In this document: positions 1 through 9,088 of the stretch, piece by piece
Layout of the letters: every line of letters begins with the position of its first letter
Position numbering within the stretch: position 1 is the first letter of the stretch
Assembly: GCA_014904985.1 (NCBI GenBank)
Contig: MU128979.1
Span: forward strand, 137,576-179,171
Origin: Hydnum rufescens UP504
Taxonomy: Eukaryota > Basidiomycota > Agaricomycetes > Cantharellales > Hydnaceae
Direction of reading: 5' to 3'
DNA length: 41,596 nucleotides
Program-made: the position numbers and the translations under genes
The notes under the pieces: model-generated
What the model was told of the DNA's origin: nothing
The model's database searches: none
Seen by the model: only the letters and a program-made list of their open reading frames with translations

Positions 1-88
1 TATGTAGCGCAAAAAGAGCAGCGAATGCTGCTCTTTTTGCGCTGCCTTGAATTTTTAAGTTTAACTAATATATATCTTCATATTCTAG
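1..88 (+). other. Intron, 3' part, with palindrome A
   Basis: The 3' part of an intron cut by the window start. Palindrome A (6-43) has perfect 17-bp arms, AGCGCAAAAAGAGCAGC, around a 4-nt loop. A branch-site-like CTAAT and a TTCTAG acceptor ending at 88 follow. Confidence 0.65.
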
Positions 89-227
89 GTCACGACATCC
101 GCATGAGTGCCAACCAAAACCACCCAAGTGAAAGCCCGATGAACACGCGACCGAACGATAAACAACGCAAACCAGACACCCGCCACAGCGGGTGTCTGGT
201 TCTATATTTAAGTATTTAATATTTAAG

Positions 228-327
228 GTATGTAATTTTCGTGTACCCAACAGCACAAAAAGAGCAGTGAAAGCTGCTCTTTTTGCGCTGCTTTCAATGT
301 CCCTACTGACTGCGTTAATTTTTCTAG
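228..327 (+). other. 100-bp intron with palindrome A
   Basis: Donor AAG|GTATGT and acceptor TTCTAG|G. Palindrome A lies at 251-290, 23 nt after the donor. Splicing is inferred from the consensus sites and from the same layout in the other introns. Confidence 0.7.
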
Positions 328-627
328 GTGATGGCCTGGTCCCAGGCCCCAAACAAGACCACGCCAAACAATGAGACCCGACTGGTGGGCCCAAACAGCA
401 ACATGCGAACCCAAAACATGCCAAACACAAACCCGCACCAAACGAACCCACGCCAAACGAACCTACACCAAACGAACCCACGCCAAACGAAACCAGGCCA
501 AACAAAACCAAGCCAAGCAAAAACCCAATGCGACGCAAACGCAAGAGGTGGCTACGCGCCGAACGAGTGGCCACGCAAACCACACACCGCCGCAGCTGCG
601 GCGGGTGTGTGGTTTTATATAAGGTAA
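328..627 (+). CDS. Possible repetitive exon peptide (T/N/P/Q-rich)
   Basis: This exon (328-623) is open in one frame from its first bases and runs just into the next intron. The peptide is rich in Asn, Thr, Pro and Gln. Its middle part (about residues 35-70) is built from short repeats such as HQTNPRQTN, encoded by a 12-15-bp DNA repeat. Palindrome B near the end (579-613) gives a run of alanines. Its first bases (GTGATGGCCTGG) nearly match the start of the exon at 39185-39372 on the other strand, so the exons of the arrays are related. No domain is recognised. The open frame may simply reflect the repeat, so translation is uncertain. Confidence 0.25.
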   Translation: MMAWSQAPNKTTPNNETRLVGPNSNMRTQNMPNTNPHQTNPRQTNLHQTNPRQTKPGQTKPSQAKTQCDANARGGYAPNEWPRKPHTAAAAAGVWFYIR

Positions 628-714
628 GTGTACCCGAATGGCGCAAAGAGAGCAGCAGATGCTGCTCTTTTTGTGCTGATTTCAATTTTTAGCTAACATT
701 ATTTATTATTCTAG
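624..714 (+). other. 91-bp intron with palindrome A
   Basis: Strong donor AAG|GTAAGTG, palindrome A at 641-677, branch-like GCTAACA and acceptor TTCTAG|G. The upstream palindrome B ends only 10 nt before the donor. Confidence 0.75.
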
Positions 715-840
715 GCTATCATCTGAACCACAAACAGCAACATGAAGACCTGCCGAATGAACGCTCCCCCCCAGAAAGATCTCTCTCTTACTTTTGGACG
801 AAGCACACACCCGCTTCGGTGGGTGTATGCTGATTTTAAG

Positions 841-986
841 GTACAAGGCATCAAAGGGCACAACCCACCATGTTAGGCTCGAGGAATGAAGCTAGATGGG
901 AGGTTGGTGTACCTCAAGTGTTTTTTTTTTCCTTTTTTACTAACATTTTCGTCTGAACCCACAACCCCCACCAACCCCTAATCAAG
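841..986 (+). other. Degenerate intron without palindrome A
   Basis: A donor-like AAG|GTACAAG follows palindrome B (803-830) by 10 nt. A pyrimidine run and branch-like ACTAACA lie near 945, but the usual TTCTAG is missing; the next AG is near 986. This is the only intron position of the array without palindrome A. It may be a decayed or replaced copy. Confidence 0.4.
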
Positions 987-1218
987 AGCTGCGACCCTGC
1001 CAAACAAAACCCGTGAATGGTAATGAATCGAAAACACGATGCAGAACTGCAGAGTTCCAACGGAACTCACCACACCTGACCAGCGAACCGGCGAAAGAGA
1101 ACAGGCCAGACCACACCCGCGAAACAAACCAGTCGCCGACCAGCCCCATACGCAAACGACGTGACTGCGCCAAAATGAGTACCCCACACCTGCCTCGGCG
1201 GGTGTGGGATACCACAAG

Positions 1219-1325
1219 GTATTTTTTTAAAATTTTCTATACGCACAGTGATGCAAAAGGAGCAGCGCAAGCTGCTCCTTTTGCGTCATTTCAAACGTTT
1301 TTACTAACATAAGTTATTATTCTAG
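1219..1325 (+). other. 107-bp intron with compensated palindrome A
   Basis: Donor AAG|GTATTT, branch-like ACTAACA and acceptor TTCTAG|G. Palindrome A at 1251-1286 reads AAAAGGAGCAGC on the left and GCTGCTCCTTTT on the right, so an A-to-G change on one arm is matched by T-to-C on the other. Confidence 0.75.
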
Positions 1326-1518
1326 GATGGAATTTGAAGATCCCAAAATGACGACACCCCAACGGACACCCGCAATCCATCCAAACGACCCGCCTAATGG
1401 TGAACTGCCAAGGCACACCCCCCCAAAACGGCGGCTAGTGAGCTGGCCGAATCCCGGTCCAAGCCCCCAAGGCAGCAATGCCCGGTACCACACCCGCTGA
1501 GGGGGGTGTGGTACAAAG

Positions 1519-1618
1519 GTGTGTGTTTTTTTTTGTTTCGGTTTAGCAAGTGGCGCAGAAAGAGCAGCACGAGCTGCTCTTTCCGTGCCAAGCTAAGCTT
1601 TTTTTTTTTTAATTCTAG
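1519..1618 (+). other. 100-bp intron with compensated palindrome A
   Basis: Donor AAG|GTGTGTG and acceptor TTCTAG|G. Palindrome A at 1551-1590 begins TGGC and ends GCCA, and has GAAAGAGCAGC paired with GCTGCTCTTTC. It is another variant changed on both arms, with one mismatch and one G-T wobble. Confidence 0.7.
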
Positions 1619-1861
1619 GTTATCGTACAATAGATACTGCCTGCGACATCCCCCCCCCTTCGAAAACCGGCCAAACCCCTGATGAAGCAAGGGAAGGTAC
1701 CACACCTGCCCAAGCGGGTGTGGTGCTACTAGATATATATGTATGTATTTAAATTTCTATGGACGGTAACCACACCTGCCCAAGTGGCTGTGGTGTTTTT
1801 TTTTGTTTTTTTGATTCCTATGGACAGTACCACACACCCGCTAGAGTGGGTGTGTGGTGCT

Positions 1862-2045
1862 ACCATTTTTAAATAAATAAATAAATAAATAAACAAGTAA
1901 CGAAACACGGGACTGCTGAATGAAACCCCGTTGACCCCGGGTAGCCTATGCATAATATAGTGATAATAAATAAATAATTATAAATGGATCACATTATCCC
2001 CGATAAGCCCGTATGGCCCACTGCAAGTCTGAGATTCTCTAAGTT
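1862..2045 (+). repeat. Terminal segment of left array
   Basis: An ATAA-type microsatellite (1871-1894) is followed by sequence whose reverse complement resembles 37755-37912. Shared blocks include GGGGTTTCATTCAGCAGTC against GGGTTTCACTCAGCAGTC, and a final block near 2030-2045 reading CTTAGAGAATCTCAG against CTTAGAGATTCTCAG on the right. Homology stops near 2045, which I take as the array element's outer edge. No target-site duplication was seen. Confidence 0.65.
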
Positions 2046-2217
2046 CCAGTTTCGGCCAATTTTCAGCCAATTTTCGGCCATTTCAGCCAATTCTGGGCCA
2101 GGAGGTGAAATCATAAAAATGGCCATTTCGGCCAAAATAGTGATGGGACCTACTTAGGTACCATTATCTGCCCCAGAAGTGGTACCTAACTAGGTAGGCT
2201 TAGATGACTGACCAAGG
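2046..2217. repeat. GGCCAA-rich spacer with a hairpin
   Basis: No gene. It starts with short repeats of TTCGGCCAATTTTCAGCCAA type and an inverted copy near 2120-2136. A hairpin at 2149-2198 pairs CCTACTTAGGTACCA with TGGTACCTAACTAGGTAGG, with a small bulge. Confidence 0.5.
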
Positions 2218-2485
2218 TGAACTACATCCAGAAAAATTTTCCCCATCCAGCCCAATGGGGGCCCAGGACCAGGGGGTGGTGCCTGGGATGGATGGATGGA
2301 CCCCTAGGGACCCTGATACAGTGAAAAAACCAGGCCCAGGGCCACTGGTTAGTGCCTGAAACAATGAGAACAGTAAAAACAGCACTGGAACCACCGGAGA
2401 TTGCCACAAAATAAGCGCTGGGCAGACGAGTCTGAAATTTGGCACATAATTAGAGACTATTAGGACGCAAATCATATCAAAATTT

Positions 2486-3130
2486 CAGCCCAATCCATGC
2501 ATTACTTAGGGAGATATCAGCCAAACAAGTTTACACATTAAAAATTGATTTCCTCCCCCTATAAAATAGCGAGGGACTTGAAAATTTACACCAATTATGA
2601 TGTCATTATGAAGTAATCATGTGCCAAAAATCAGCCCAATCCATGCACTTAAAGAGGGGGAACTGGGCAGGGGGGACTGGAACCACCAGAAGTTGCCGGA
2701 AAATAGGAACTGAGTGGACGAGTCTGAAATTTGGCACATATAAAGAGACTATTGGACCAAAAATCATATCAAAATTTCAGCCCAATCCATGCATTACTTA
2801 TGGAGATATCAGCCAAACAAGTGTACACATTAAAAATTGATTTCCTCCCCCTATAAAATAGCTAGGGACTTGAAGATTTACACAGATTATAATGTCATTA
2901 TGAAGTAATTATGTGCCAAAAATCAGCCCAATCCATCCACTTAAAGAGGGGGAACTGGGCAAGGGGGACTGGAAGCACTGGAAGATGCCAGAAGATAAGC
3001 ACTGGGTGGACGAGTCTGAAACTCGGCACATATGAAGAGACTATTAGACCGAAAATCATATCAAAATTCCAGCTCACTCCATGCATTACTTATGGGGGTA
3101 TGAGCCAAACAAGTCTGGACATTGAAAATT
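2486..3130 (+). repeat. 292-bp tandem units, left arm
   Basis: Units start at 2486, 2778 and 3070 with near-identical starts (CAGCCCAATCCATGCATTACT; CAGCTCACTCC in the third), a period of 292 bp. The third unit is more diverged and gives way to unique foldback sequence near 3130. Confidence 0.85.
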
Positions 3131-4959
3131 GATTGACCCCCCCTACAGTCAAGATATGAACTTGAAATTTTACACAGAGTATAGTCATATAATGGACTAT
3201 ACGATATACCAAATATCAGCCCAATCAGCTGGGTTTGAGCCCAATCAGTTGGGTTTGAGACATTCAACTCCCTTGGCAGGCAGAAAAGAGAAAAAACCAC
3301 ACCATAGATGTGAATCACCCCACATTGGGCCCAAAATAGGTGGAATTGACTTGTAATATTATGATACAGACTATATCCAAAAATGGAATGAATTGGATGT
3401 GTGGAAGTGGCTGAAATTGAGGGGGAGGGGGAGGACAATCAAAAGGGAATTACACAGGATGTAGAGCAGGCATGGATCTGATATTAGGCCACTAGTGTAA
3501 TACAGATATGGGGAGTTCATATGCCAAATATCAGCCTAACCAGACTCCATTTAGGCATTGCTCCACATCATCCCCCCCTAACTCACAATTTCCTACCCAG
3601 GGCCTTCCATCCATGCCATTACCCTGAAAATTCACAGTTGGCCCATCCAAACACATTCATAACATCCCTCAAAATTTCAGATATCTTATTGCAATGTGAG
3701 ACCTTGCAGAATATTTTCAAGTTTCACTGTAATACACCCTCCAGTGGGGGCACTTCCAGGGCTCCAATGACTCTGATTTTTTGTAGGCCACACCTGGTCA
3801 CCATTTGAGGCCCAGGTGCAAAGTTTCAGGCCATTCTAAGCACTTCTGGCATTGGTCACATGACCCAGATCTTCCCCTCCCCCTGCTTCACTCAGTGATC
3901 CAATTTGCATGGACTTTGTGGCCATTTGTAGTAGTAGTAGGTGACACCCCATGATTCCAATTTGAAGACATTCCATGGAATATTTATTGAGTTATTCAAG
4001 AAACATTCCAGATCAATTCAATTTGAGGTCAGAACCACGGTATTTCACTGAAATACTGTAGTTCTGACCTCAAATTGAATTGATCTGGAATGTTTCTTGA
4101 ATAACTCAATAAATATTCCATGGAATGTCTTCAAATTGGAATCATGGGGTGTCACCTACTACTACTACAAATGGCCACAAAGTCCATGCAAATTGGATCA
4201 CTGAGTGAAGCAGGGGGAGGGGAAGATCTGGGTCATGTGACCAATGCCAGAAGTGCTTAGAATGGCCTGAAACTTTGCACCTGGGCCTCAAATGGTGACC
4301 AGGTGTGGCCTACAAAAAATCAGAGTCATTGGAGCCCTGGAAGTGCCCCCACTGGAGGGTGTATTACAGTGAAACTTGAAAATATTCTGCAAGGTCTCAC
4401 ATTGCAATAAGATATCTGAAATTTTGAGGGATGTTATGAATGTGTTTGGATGGGCCAACCTGTGAATTTTCAGGGTAATGGCATGGATGGAAGGCCCTGG
4501 GTAGGAAATTGTGAGTTAGGGGGGGATGATGTGGAGCAATGCCTAAATGGAGTCTGGTTAGGCTGATATTTGGCATATGAACTCCCCATATCTGTATTAC
4601 ACTAGTGGCCTAATATCAGATCCATGCCTGCTCTACATCCTGTGTAATTCCCTTTTGATTGTCCTCCCCCTCCCCCTCAATTTCAGCCACTTCCACACAT
4701 CCAATTCATTCCATTTTTGGATATAGTCTGTATCATAATATTACAAGTCAATTCCACCTATTTTGGGCCCAATGTGGGGTGATTCACATCTATGGTGTGG
4801 TTTTTTCTCTTTTCTGCCTGCCAAGGGAGTTGAATGTCTCAAACTCAACTGATTGGGCTGATATTTGGTATAAATATAGTCCATTATATGACTATACTCT
4901 GTGTAAACTTTCAAGTTCATATCTTGACTGTAGGGGGGGTCAATCAATTTTCAATGTCC

Positions 4960-5560
4960 AGACTTGTTTGGCTCATATCTCCATAAGTAATGCATGGATT
5001 GGGCTGAAATTTTGATATGATTTTTGGTCTAATAGTCTCTTCCTATGTGCCGAGTTTCAGACTCATCCACCCAGCACTTATTTTCCGGCATCTTCTGGTG
5101 GTTCCAGTTCCCCTTGCCCAGTTCCCCCTCTTTAAGTGCATGGATTGGGCTGATTTTTGGCACATGATTACTTCATAATGACATTATAATCTGTGTAAAG
5201 TTTCAAGTCCCTAGCTATTTTATAGGGGGAGGAAATCAATTTTTAATGTGTACACTTGTTTGGCTGATATCTCCATAAGTAATGCATGGATTGGGCTGAA
5301 ATTTTGATATGATTTGCGTCCTAATAGTCTCTAATTATGTGCCAAATTTCAGACTCGTCTGCCCAGTGCTTATTTTGCGGCAATTTCCGGTGGTTCTGGT
5401 GCTGTTTTTACTGTTCTCATTGTTTCAGGCACTAACCAGTGGCCCTGGGCCTGGTTTTTTCACTGTATCAGGGTCCCTAGAGGTCCATCCATCCATCCCA
5501 GGCACCACCCCCTAGGTCCTGGGCCCCCATTGGGCTGGATGGGGAAAATTTTTCTGGATG
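4960..5560 (-). repeat. 292-bp tandem units, right arm
   Basis: Inverted counterparts of the left-arm units, with AGTAATGCATGGATTGGGCTG ending at 5006 and 5298 (period 292). Only two units are present against three on the left, so the copy number changed after the inverted structure formed. Confidence 0.8.
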
Positions 5561-5567
5561 TAGTTCA

Positions 5568-5880
5568 TTTAATATCTGCATTTAGGCTTTTTTTCAATAG
5601 GAATCAGTGTATTATGTAACTGGATATTATCCAAGTTATTATGGATATTATCTAATGCACCCTTCCTTATTGGGCTATTTAATTACTGCATTTAGGGATT
5701 TTCATATTATAAAATATATATTATGTAACTGGAATAATAAATAATAGCCTGGATGCAAAAGGTTTAATGAAACAGGGTTACCAAGCTTGATGCAAAACTT
5801 GATGCAAAAAAGTTACTGCAAGTTACCGTACTTTAATGTAACTTTCTACAGTAAGTTACTGCATTTTTTGCAAAAAATTT
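5568..5880. repeat. AT-rich spacer with short duplications
   Basis: No gene. A diverged direct duplication of about 110 bp starts near 5569 and 5679 (both contain CTGCATTTAGG and end TTATGTAACTGGA). Copies of AGTTACTGCA follow near 5812 and 5850. The spacer ends abruptly at the truncated Gypsy-1 coding region. Confidence 0.45.
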
Positions 5881-7989
5881 ACAGCATGGGCTGCTTCCTC
5901 AAACTGAAAGCCCTTGTCACCTCCGTACCGATCCTGGTGTTTCCCTCCGAGTCCGGATGCTTCCAAGTGGAAGGAGACCCCTCTGGGTATGCAATGGGAG
6001 CTGTACTCTCCCAACTCCAAGATGATGGGAAGTGGCACCCAGTGGGCTTCTTGTCAAAAAGCTTATCCGAGGCCAAGAGAAACTACGACATCTATGACAA
6101 GGAGCTCTTAGCCATCATCCAGGCCTTAGAAGCTTGGAGACACTACCTCGAAGGTTCCCCTCACTCAGTTCGAGATCTTGACGAACCACCAGAACCTCCA
6201 GTACTTCCGGTCTGCCCAGAAGTTGAACTGGAGGCAAGCCCACTGGAGCATATTCCTCTCTTGGTTCAACTTCACCCTCCAACACTGTTCTGGGACACAA
6301 TCCAGGAAGCCTGATGCCCTCTCATGCTGGTCAGACCATCCATGTGGGGACTCTGACAATTCCGATGTGGTGCTCCTGAAACTGGCTGCCTTCCAGACAC
6401 AGGCCACCGACTCCCTGGAGGTCATCACAGTCGAAGGGCCCAGCTGGAGCCTGATGGCATGGATTAAAAGGGCAACAGAGATCAATGATAAAGTGGTCCA
6501 GATCATTAAGGAGCTGAATGGGGATGGACCGAAGACACACCTCAAGGATTGGGAACTCCATGGCTCCATGGTTCTCTACCAAGGCCGTGTATATGTCCCA
6601 TTGGACCCAAAACTCCATCATGACCTTGTGCATGAGCACCATGATACTCTGACCATGGGTCACCCCGGATGGTGAAAGACATACAAGCTGGTGTCCTGCC
6701 ACTACTGGTGGCTGGGGATGTCTCGATACATTGCGACCTATGTCTCTGCCTGTGACACTTGCAACTAGATGAAAACCTTCCCCTCCAAGCTGTCCGGAAC
6801 ACTCCACCCCAACCCTGTGCCGGACTGTCGATGGCAGGTCATATCCATGGACATGATCACGGAACTCCTGGAATCACATGGATTTGACAGCATGATGATC
6901 GTTGTCAATCAATTATCCAAACGAATCCATGCAATGCCCACGACCACCACAGTCGATTCAGCTGGGGTCGCCCATCTGTTCCGAGACAATGTGTGGAGAC
7001 ATCACAGCCTTCCGGAAACCATTATCAGCGACTGAGGCACCACCTTCACTTCCAAGTTCATGAAGGAGCTGAACTCACTCCTTGGCATTAAGGCGAATTT
7101 CTCGACAGCATTCCACCCCCAGATGGATGGACAGACTGGAGTGTGTCAACCAGGAAATTGAGCAATACCTCCGGATCTTTGTTAACCACTGGCAGAATGA
7201 CTGGGTGGAATGGCTCCCTATTGCGGAATTCGCATATAACAACCATGTGCACTCCTCTACACACCAGACCCTGTTCCAGCTGGACTCCAGACAGGACCCT
7301 CACCTTGGCACTGAACCAGTCCATGCCAGGACAATTGAAGCCACCTCAGACTTCATCACTCAGATGCGGAAGGCTACAGACAAAGCCCAGGCTGCCTTAT
7401 GGAGGGCTGCAGAAGACATGGCACACTTCTATGATGCCCACCACACGGATGCTCCAGAATACACAATTGGCGACCAAGTTTGGCTAGATGCACGCGACAT
7501 CTCCACCAACCGCCCCACCAAAAAACTCTCCGACAAATGGCTTGGACCCTATAAGGTTGATAAAGTCATCTCCTGCTCTGCCATCCATCTCAAACTCCCT
7601 GCCTCCATGCATATCCACCCAGTGTTCCATGTGTCCAAACTCCGCCCCTTCCGACTGGACCTGATTGCAGAGCGCACAGCTCACCCCCACCACCCCCAAT
7701 CTTACGAGGAGGTGAAGAGGAGTATGAAGTTGAGCGAATCAAGAATTCCAGGTATTTCTGCCAGAAACTCCAGTACCTAGTGAAGTGGAAGGGGTACCCA
7801 GCTTCCGACAATGAGTGGGTCCCCGAAGCCAACCTGGAAAATGCCCCAGAGGCCGTTCAGGAATTCCACTGGACTCATCCGGAGGCCCTGAGATGCATTA
7901 ATGCCGTGGAGTTTGCATCCATACCATTCAGGACCACCAAGTTCCTCATGGAATCTCCAACAGACCTCCCAGACTGGTCAAGGCATTGA
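5881..7989 (+). pseudogene. pol: Gypsy-1 pol relic: RNase H, integrase, chromodomain
   Basis: Retrotransposon polyprotein remnant. RNase H is at about 5885-6320, with an acidic residue in GDPSGYAMG and in YDKELLAI; the usual Asp of the TDHQNL-like motif reads Asn. Integrase zinc-binding residues occur as HHD...H and CDTC (6745-6762). The core has MDMITELL (first Asp, near 6848), IISD (second Asp, near 7028) and NQEIEQYL (Glu, near 7155). The C-terminal part has QVWLDARDI and the chromodomain has VKWKGYPASDNEWVPE (7780-7830). It is broken by frameshifts near 6166, 7140 and 7720 and by stops at 6673-6675, 6766-6768 and 7033-7035. The stops at 6673 and 7033 fit CGA to TGA. The usual RNase H tail motif DALSRR reads DALSCW, also as expected from CpG loss. 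Confidence 0.9.
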
Positions 7990-8019
7990 CGGATTCAAGG
8001 AACAATGTATTTACAGCAA

Positions 8020-8230
8020 GGAAAAAAAAAAAAAGAGGCAAAGGAAAAAGGGAGGAGTGGAGGACAGAACAACAACTCGGACTACTCATTGCCCTCACCC
8101 TCATCATCATCTTCATCGCCCTCGCCCTCATCATCATCATCTTCATTGTCCATGTCATTGTCCTCATCATCAACATCGTCGTTCCCACCCTTGCTGTCCG
8201 TTATGTTGATGGGCTCCTCAGTACGTTGAC
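8020..8230 (+). repeat. Trinucleotide-rich low-complexity stretch
   Basis: A poly-A run (8021-8034) is followed by CTCATCATC-type repeats (8090-8190). Read on the minus strand these give a Asp/Glu-rich tail, so the stretch probably codes the acidic C-terminus of the antisense gene. Confidence 0.7.
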
Positions 8231-9016
8231 ACTTGATCCCATGTCTGGATGACAGACCCCCACCGGAGGCCAGCTTCGACCATTCCAGACCTGATTCCCA
8301 TCCACTCTGGACTTGGGACCGAAGGACGAGAAACCACCTGGCGAGGGACCAGGTGCCGGGCAATGGCCTGGAGAGAGTCTCGCATCTCCCCCACTGACAA
8401 CGCCATCTCCTCTGCGGCCCGGGCCTGCTTCTCCAACACCTCGGCCGACCATTTCTGTGCAAGTGCACTTTGCTCTGTGGCTACTGCCAGTCAGAGCTGG
8501 ACATCCACTGCAGGAGCACAAGCACAGCCCTGACCCATCGATGGCTCGGCTCCAGATGCCCCTTCATCGCCCAGCGTGCATCGAACCTTCGCCATGAAGC
8601 ACGGCCAGCATGCCTGCGCTCCTGGCTTGTCCTGGGGGACACAAGAGATCCGGTGCTGAATACAGCAGACGCACATGGTAGACCTGGAGGATATTGTTAC
8701 CAAGTAAGCAGAACTTCACCAAGACACAGACTCACGGCTGGTTTGCAGAATCCTCCCAGACCCTTCTGGCAGTAGCCTCTGTGGTAGCCTTAGCCTCCGC
8801 GGCAGCCTTGGCCTCTGCAGCAGCCTTGGCCTCTGCAGCTGCCTTATGATGTGCTGCCTCAGCTGCCTTCCACTTCACCTCCTCCTTCTTCCACTCCTCC
8901 TCCGCGAGCCTGGCCTCCTCCTCCTGTGCCTCCCTCAATGCCTGCACAGCCTCTTCACAGCAGAGACGAGCTTCTTCAAATGGAGAACAATTATTGCCTG
9001 ACATGTTACATGGCAC
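8082..9016 (-). pseudogene. Antisense accessory gene between pol and 3' LTR
   Basis: Minus-strand coding relic inside Gypsy-1. The N-terminal part (9016-8732) is an Ala/Glu/Lys-rich predicted coiled coil with AAAEAK repeats. A likely intron follows (about 8680-8728, GTGAGT to CAG). Next is a cysteine-rich stretch: CVCC, then two further Cys pairs in SCVPQ and ACWPC, then VRC, recalling zinc-binding clusters. A second helical part (EVLEKQARAAEEMALSV) and an Asp/Glu-rich tail complete it. A stop at 8491-8493 interrupts an otherwise continuous frame and fits CGA to TGA; a frame change lies near 8240. I recall similar Cys-cluster coiled-coil predictions in Agaricomycetes, but cannot verify the family. 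It may be a gag-like or DNA-binding accessory protein; function unknown. Confidence 0.6.
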
Positions 9017-9088
9017 AAGAACTCCAGATGTTTCTGTGGATTGATCCTTCCAGCCCGCTCAGGACAATCAGGCTTAAGAGGGGGGTAA

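Larger units (their letters stand above)
1..2045 (+). repeat. Hairpin exon/intron module array, left copy
   Basis: Repeated modules run along the + strand. Each has a 3' splice site (TTCTAG), an exon-like segment of about 125-300 bp, palindrome B near the exon end, a 5' splice site (AAG|GT) and a short intron carrying palindrome A. Palindrome A copies start at 6, 251, 641, 1251 and 1551. Palindrome B copies are at 171-200, 579-613, 803-830, 1181-1210, 1485-1513, 1699-1724, 1769-1794 and 1829-1858. Exon lengths (139, 296, 126, about 232, 193 bp) share no common reading phase, so one conserved protein read through the array is unlikely. The exons are CA-rich and contain degraded copies of a 15-bp unit resembling CCAAACGAACCCACG. 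The array is cut by the window start and ends in a terminal segment shared with the right array. I do not recognise the family. It could be a repetitive protein gene, a spliced non-coding RNA locus or introner-like insertions. Confidence 0.8.
2218..5567. mobile_element. Large foldback element (3.35 kb inverted repeat)
   Basis: The two halves are reverse complements around position 4048, inside GTATTTCACTGAAATAC, with a 1-nt centre. The outer ends are TGAACTACATCCAG (from 2218) and CTGGATGTAGTTCA (to 5567). Register is exact from the centre out to about 3300 and 4797. The left arm is about 310 bp longer: it has an extra ~20-bp duplication near 3235-3255 and three 292-bp tandem units against two in the right arm. 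No transposase or long coding frame is seen and the listed small frames fall in repeats. No clear target-site duplication was found. It is probably a non-autonomous foldback DNA element or a palindromic duplication; the family is unknown. Confidence 0.85.

Noticed and set aside
6..43. Hairpins followed by T runs as bacterial terminators
   Set aside because: The T run is part of the stem, not downstream of it, and the neighbourhood has fungal introns and retrotransposons.
65..685. 206-codon minus-strand Gly/Phe/Val-rich frame (GVGSF repeats)
   Set aside because: It is the complement of the 15-bp exon minisatellite and crosses three introns that read clearly on the plus strand.
1..1724. Regular palindromic repeats as a CRISPR array
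   Set aside because: Repeats alternate between two unrelated palindromes, spacing varies from about 245 to 390 bp, and both sit at splice-site consensus positions in a eukaryotic context.
2485..2620. 292-bp units and ~160-bp units as the same repeat
   Set aside because: Both have similar AT-rich texture, but I found no shared word longer than chance and the periods differ.
2619..3132. Short frames in the foldback element as genes
   Set aside because: They recur with the 292-bp unit and in mirror image, with no domain; they are repeat products.
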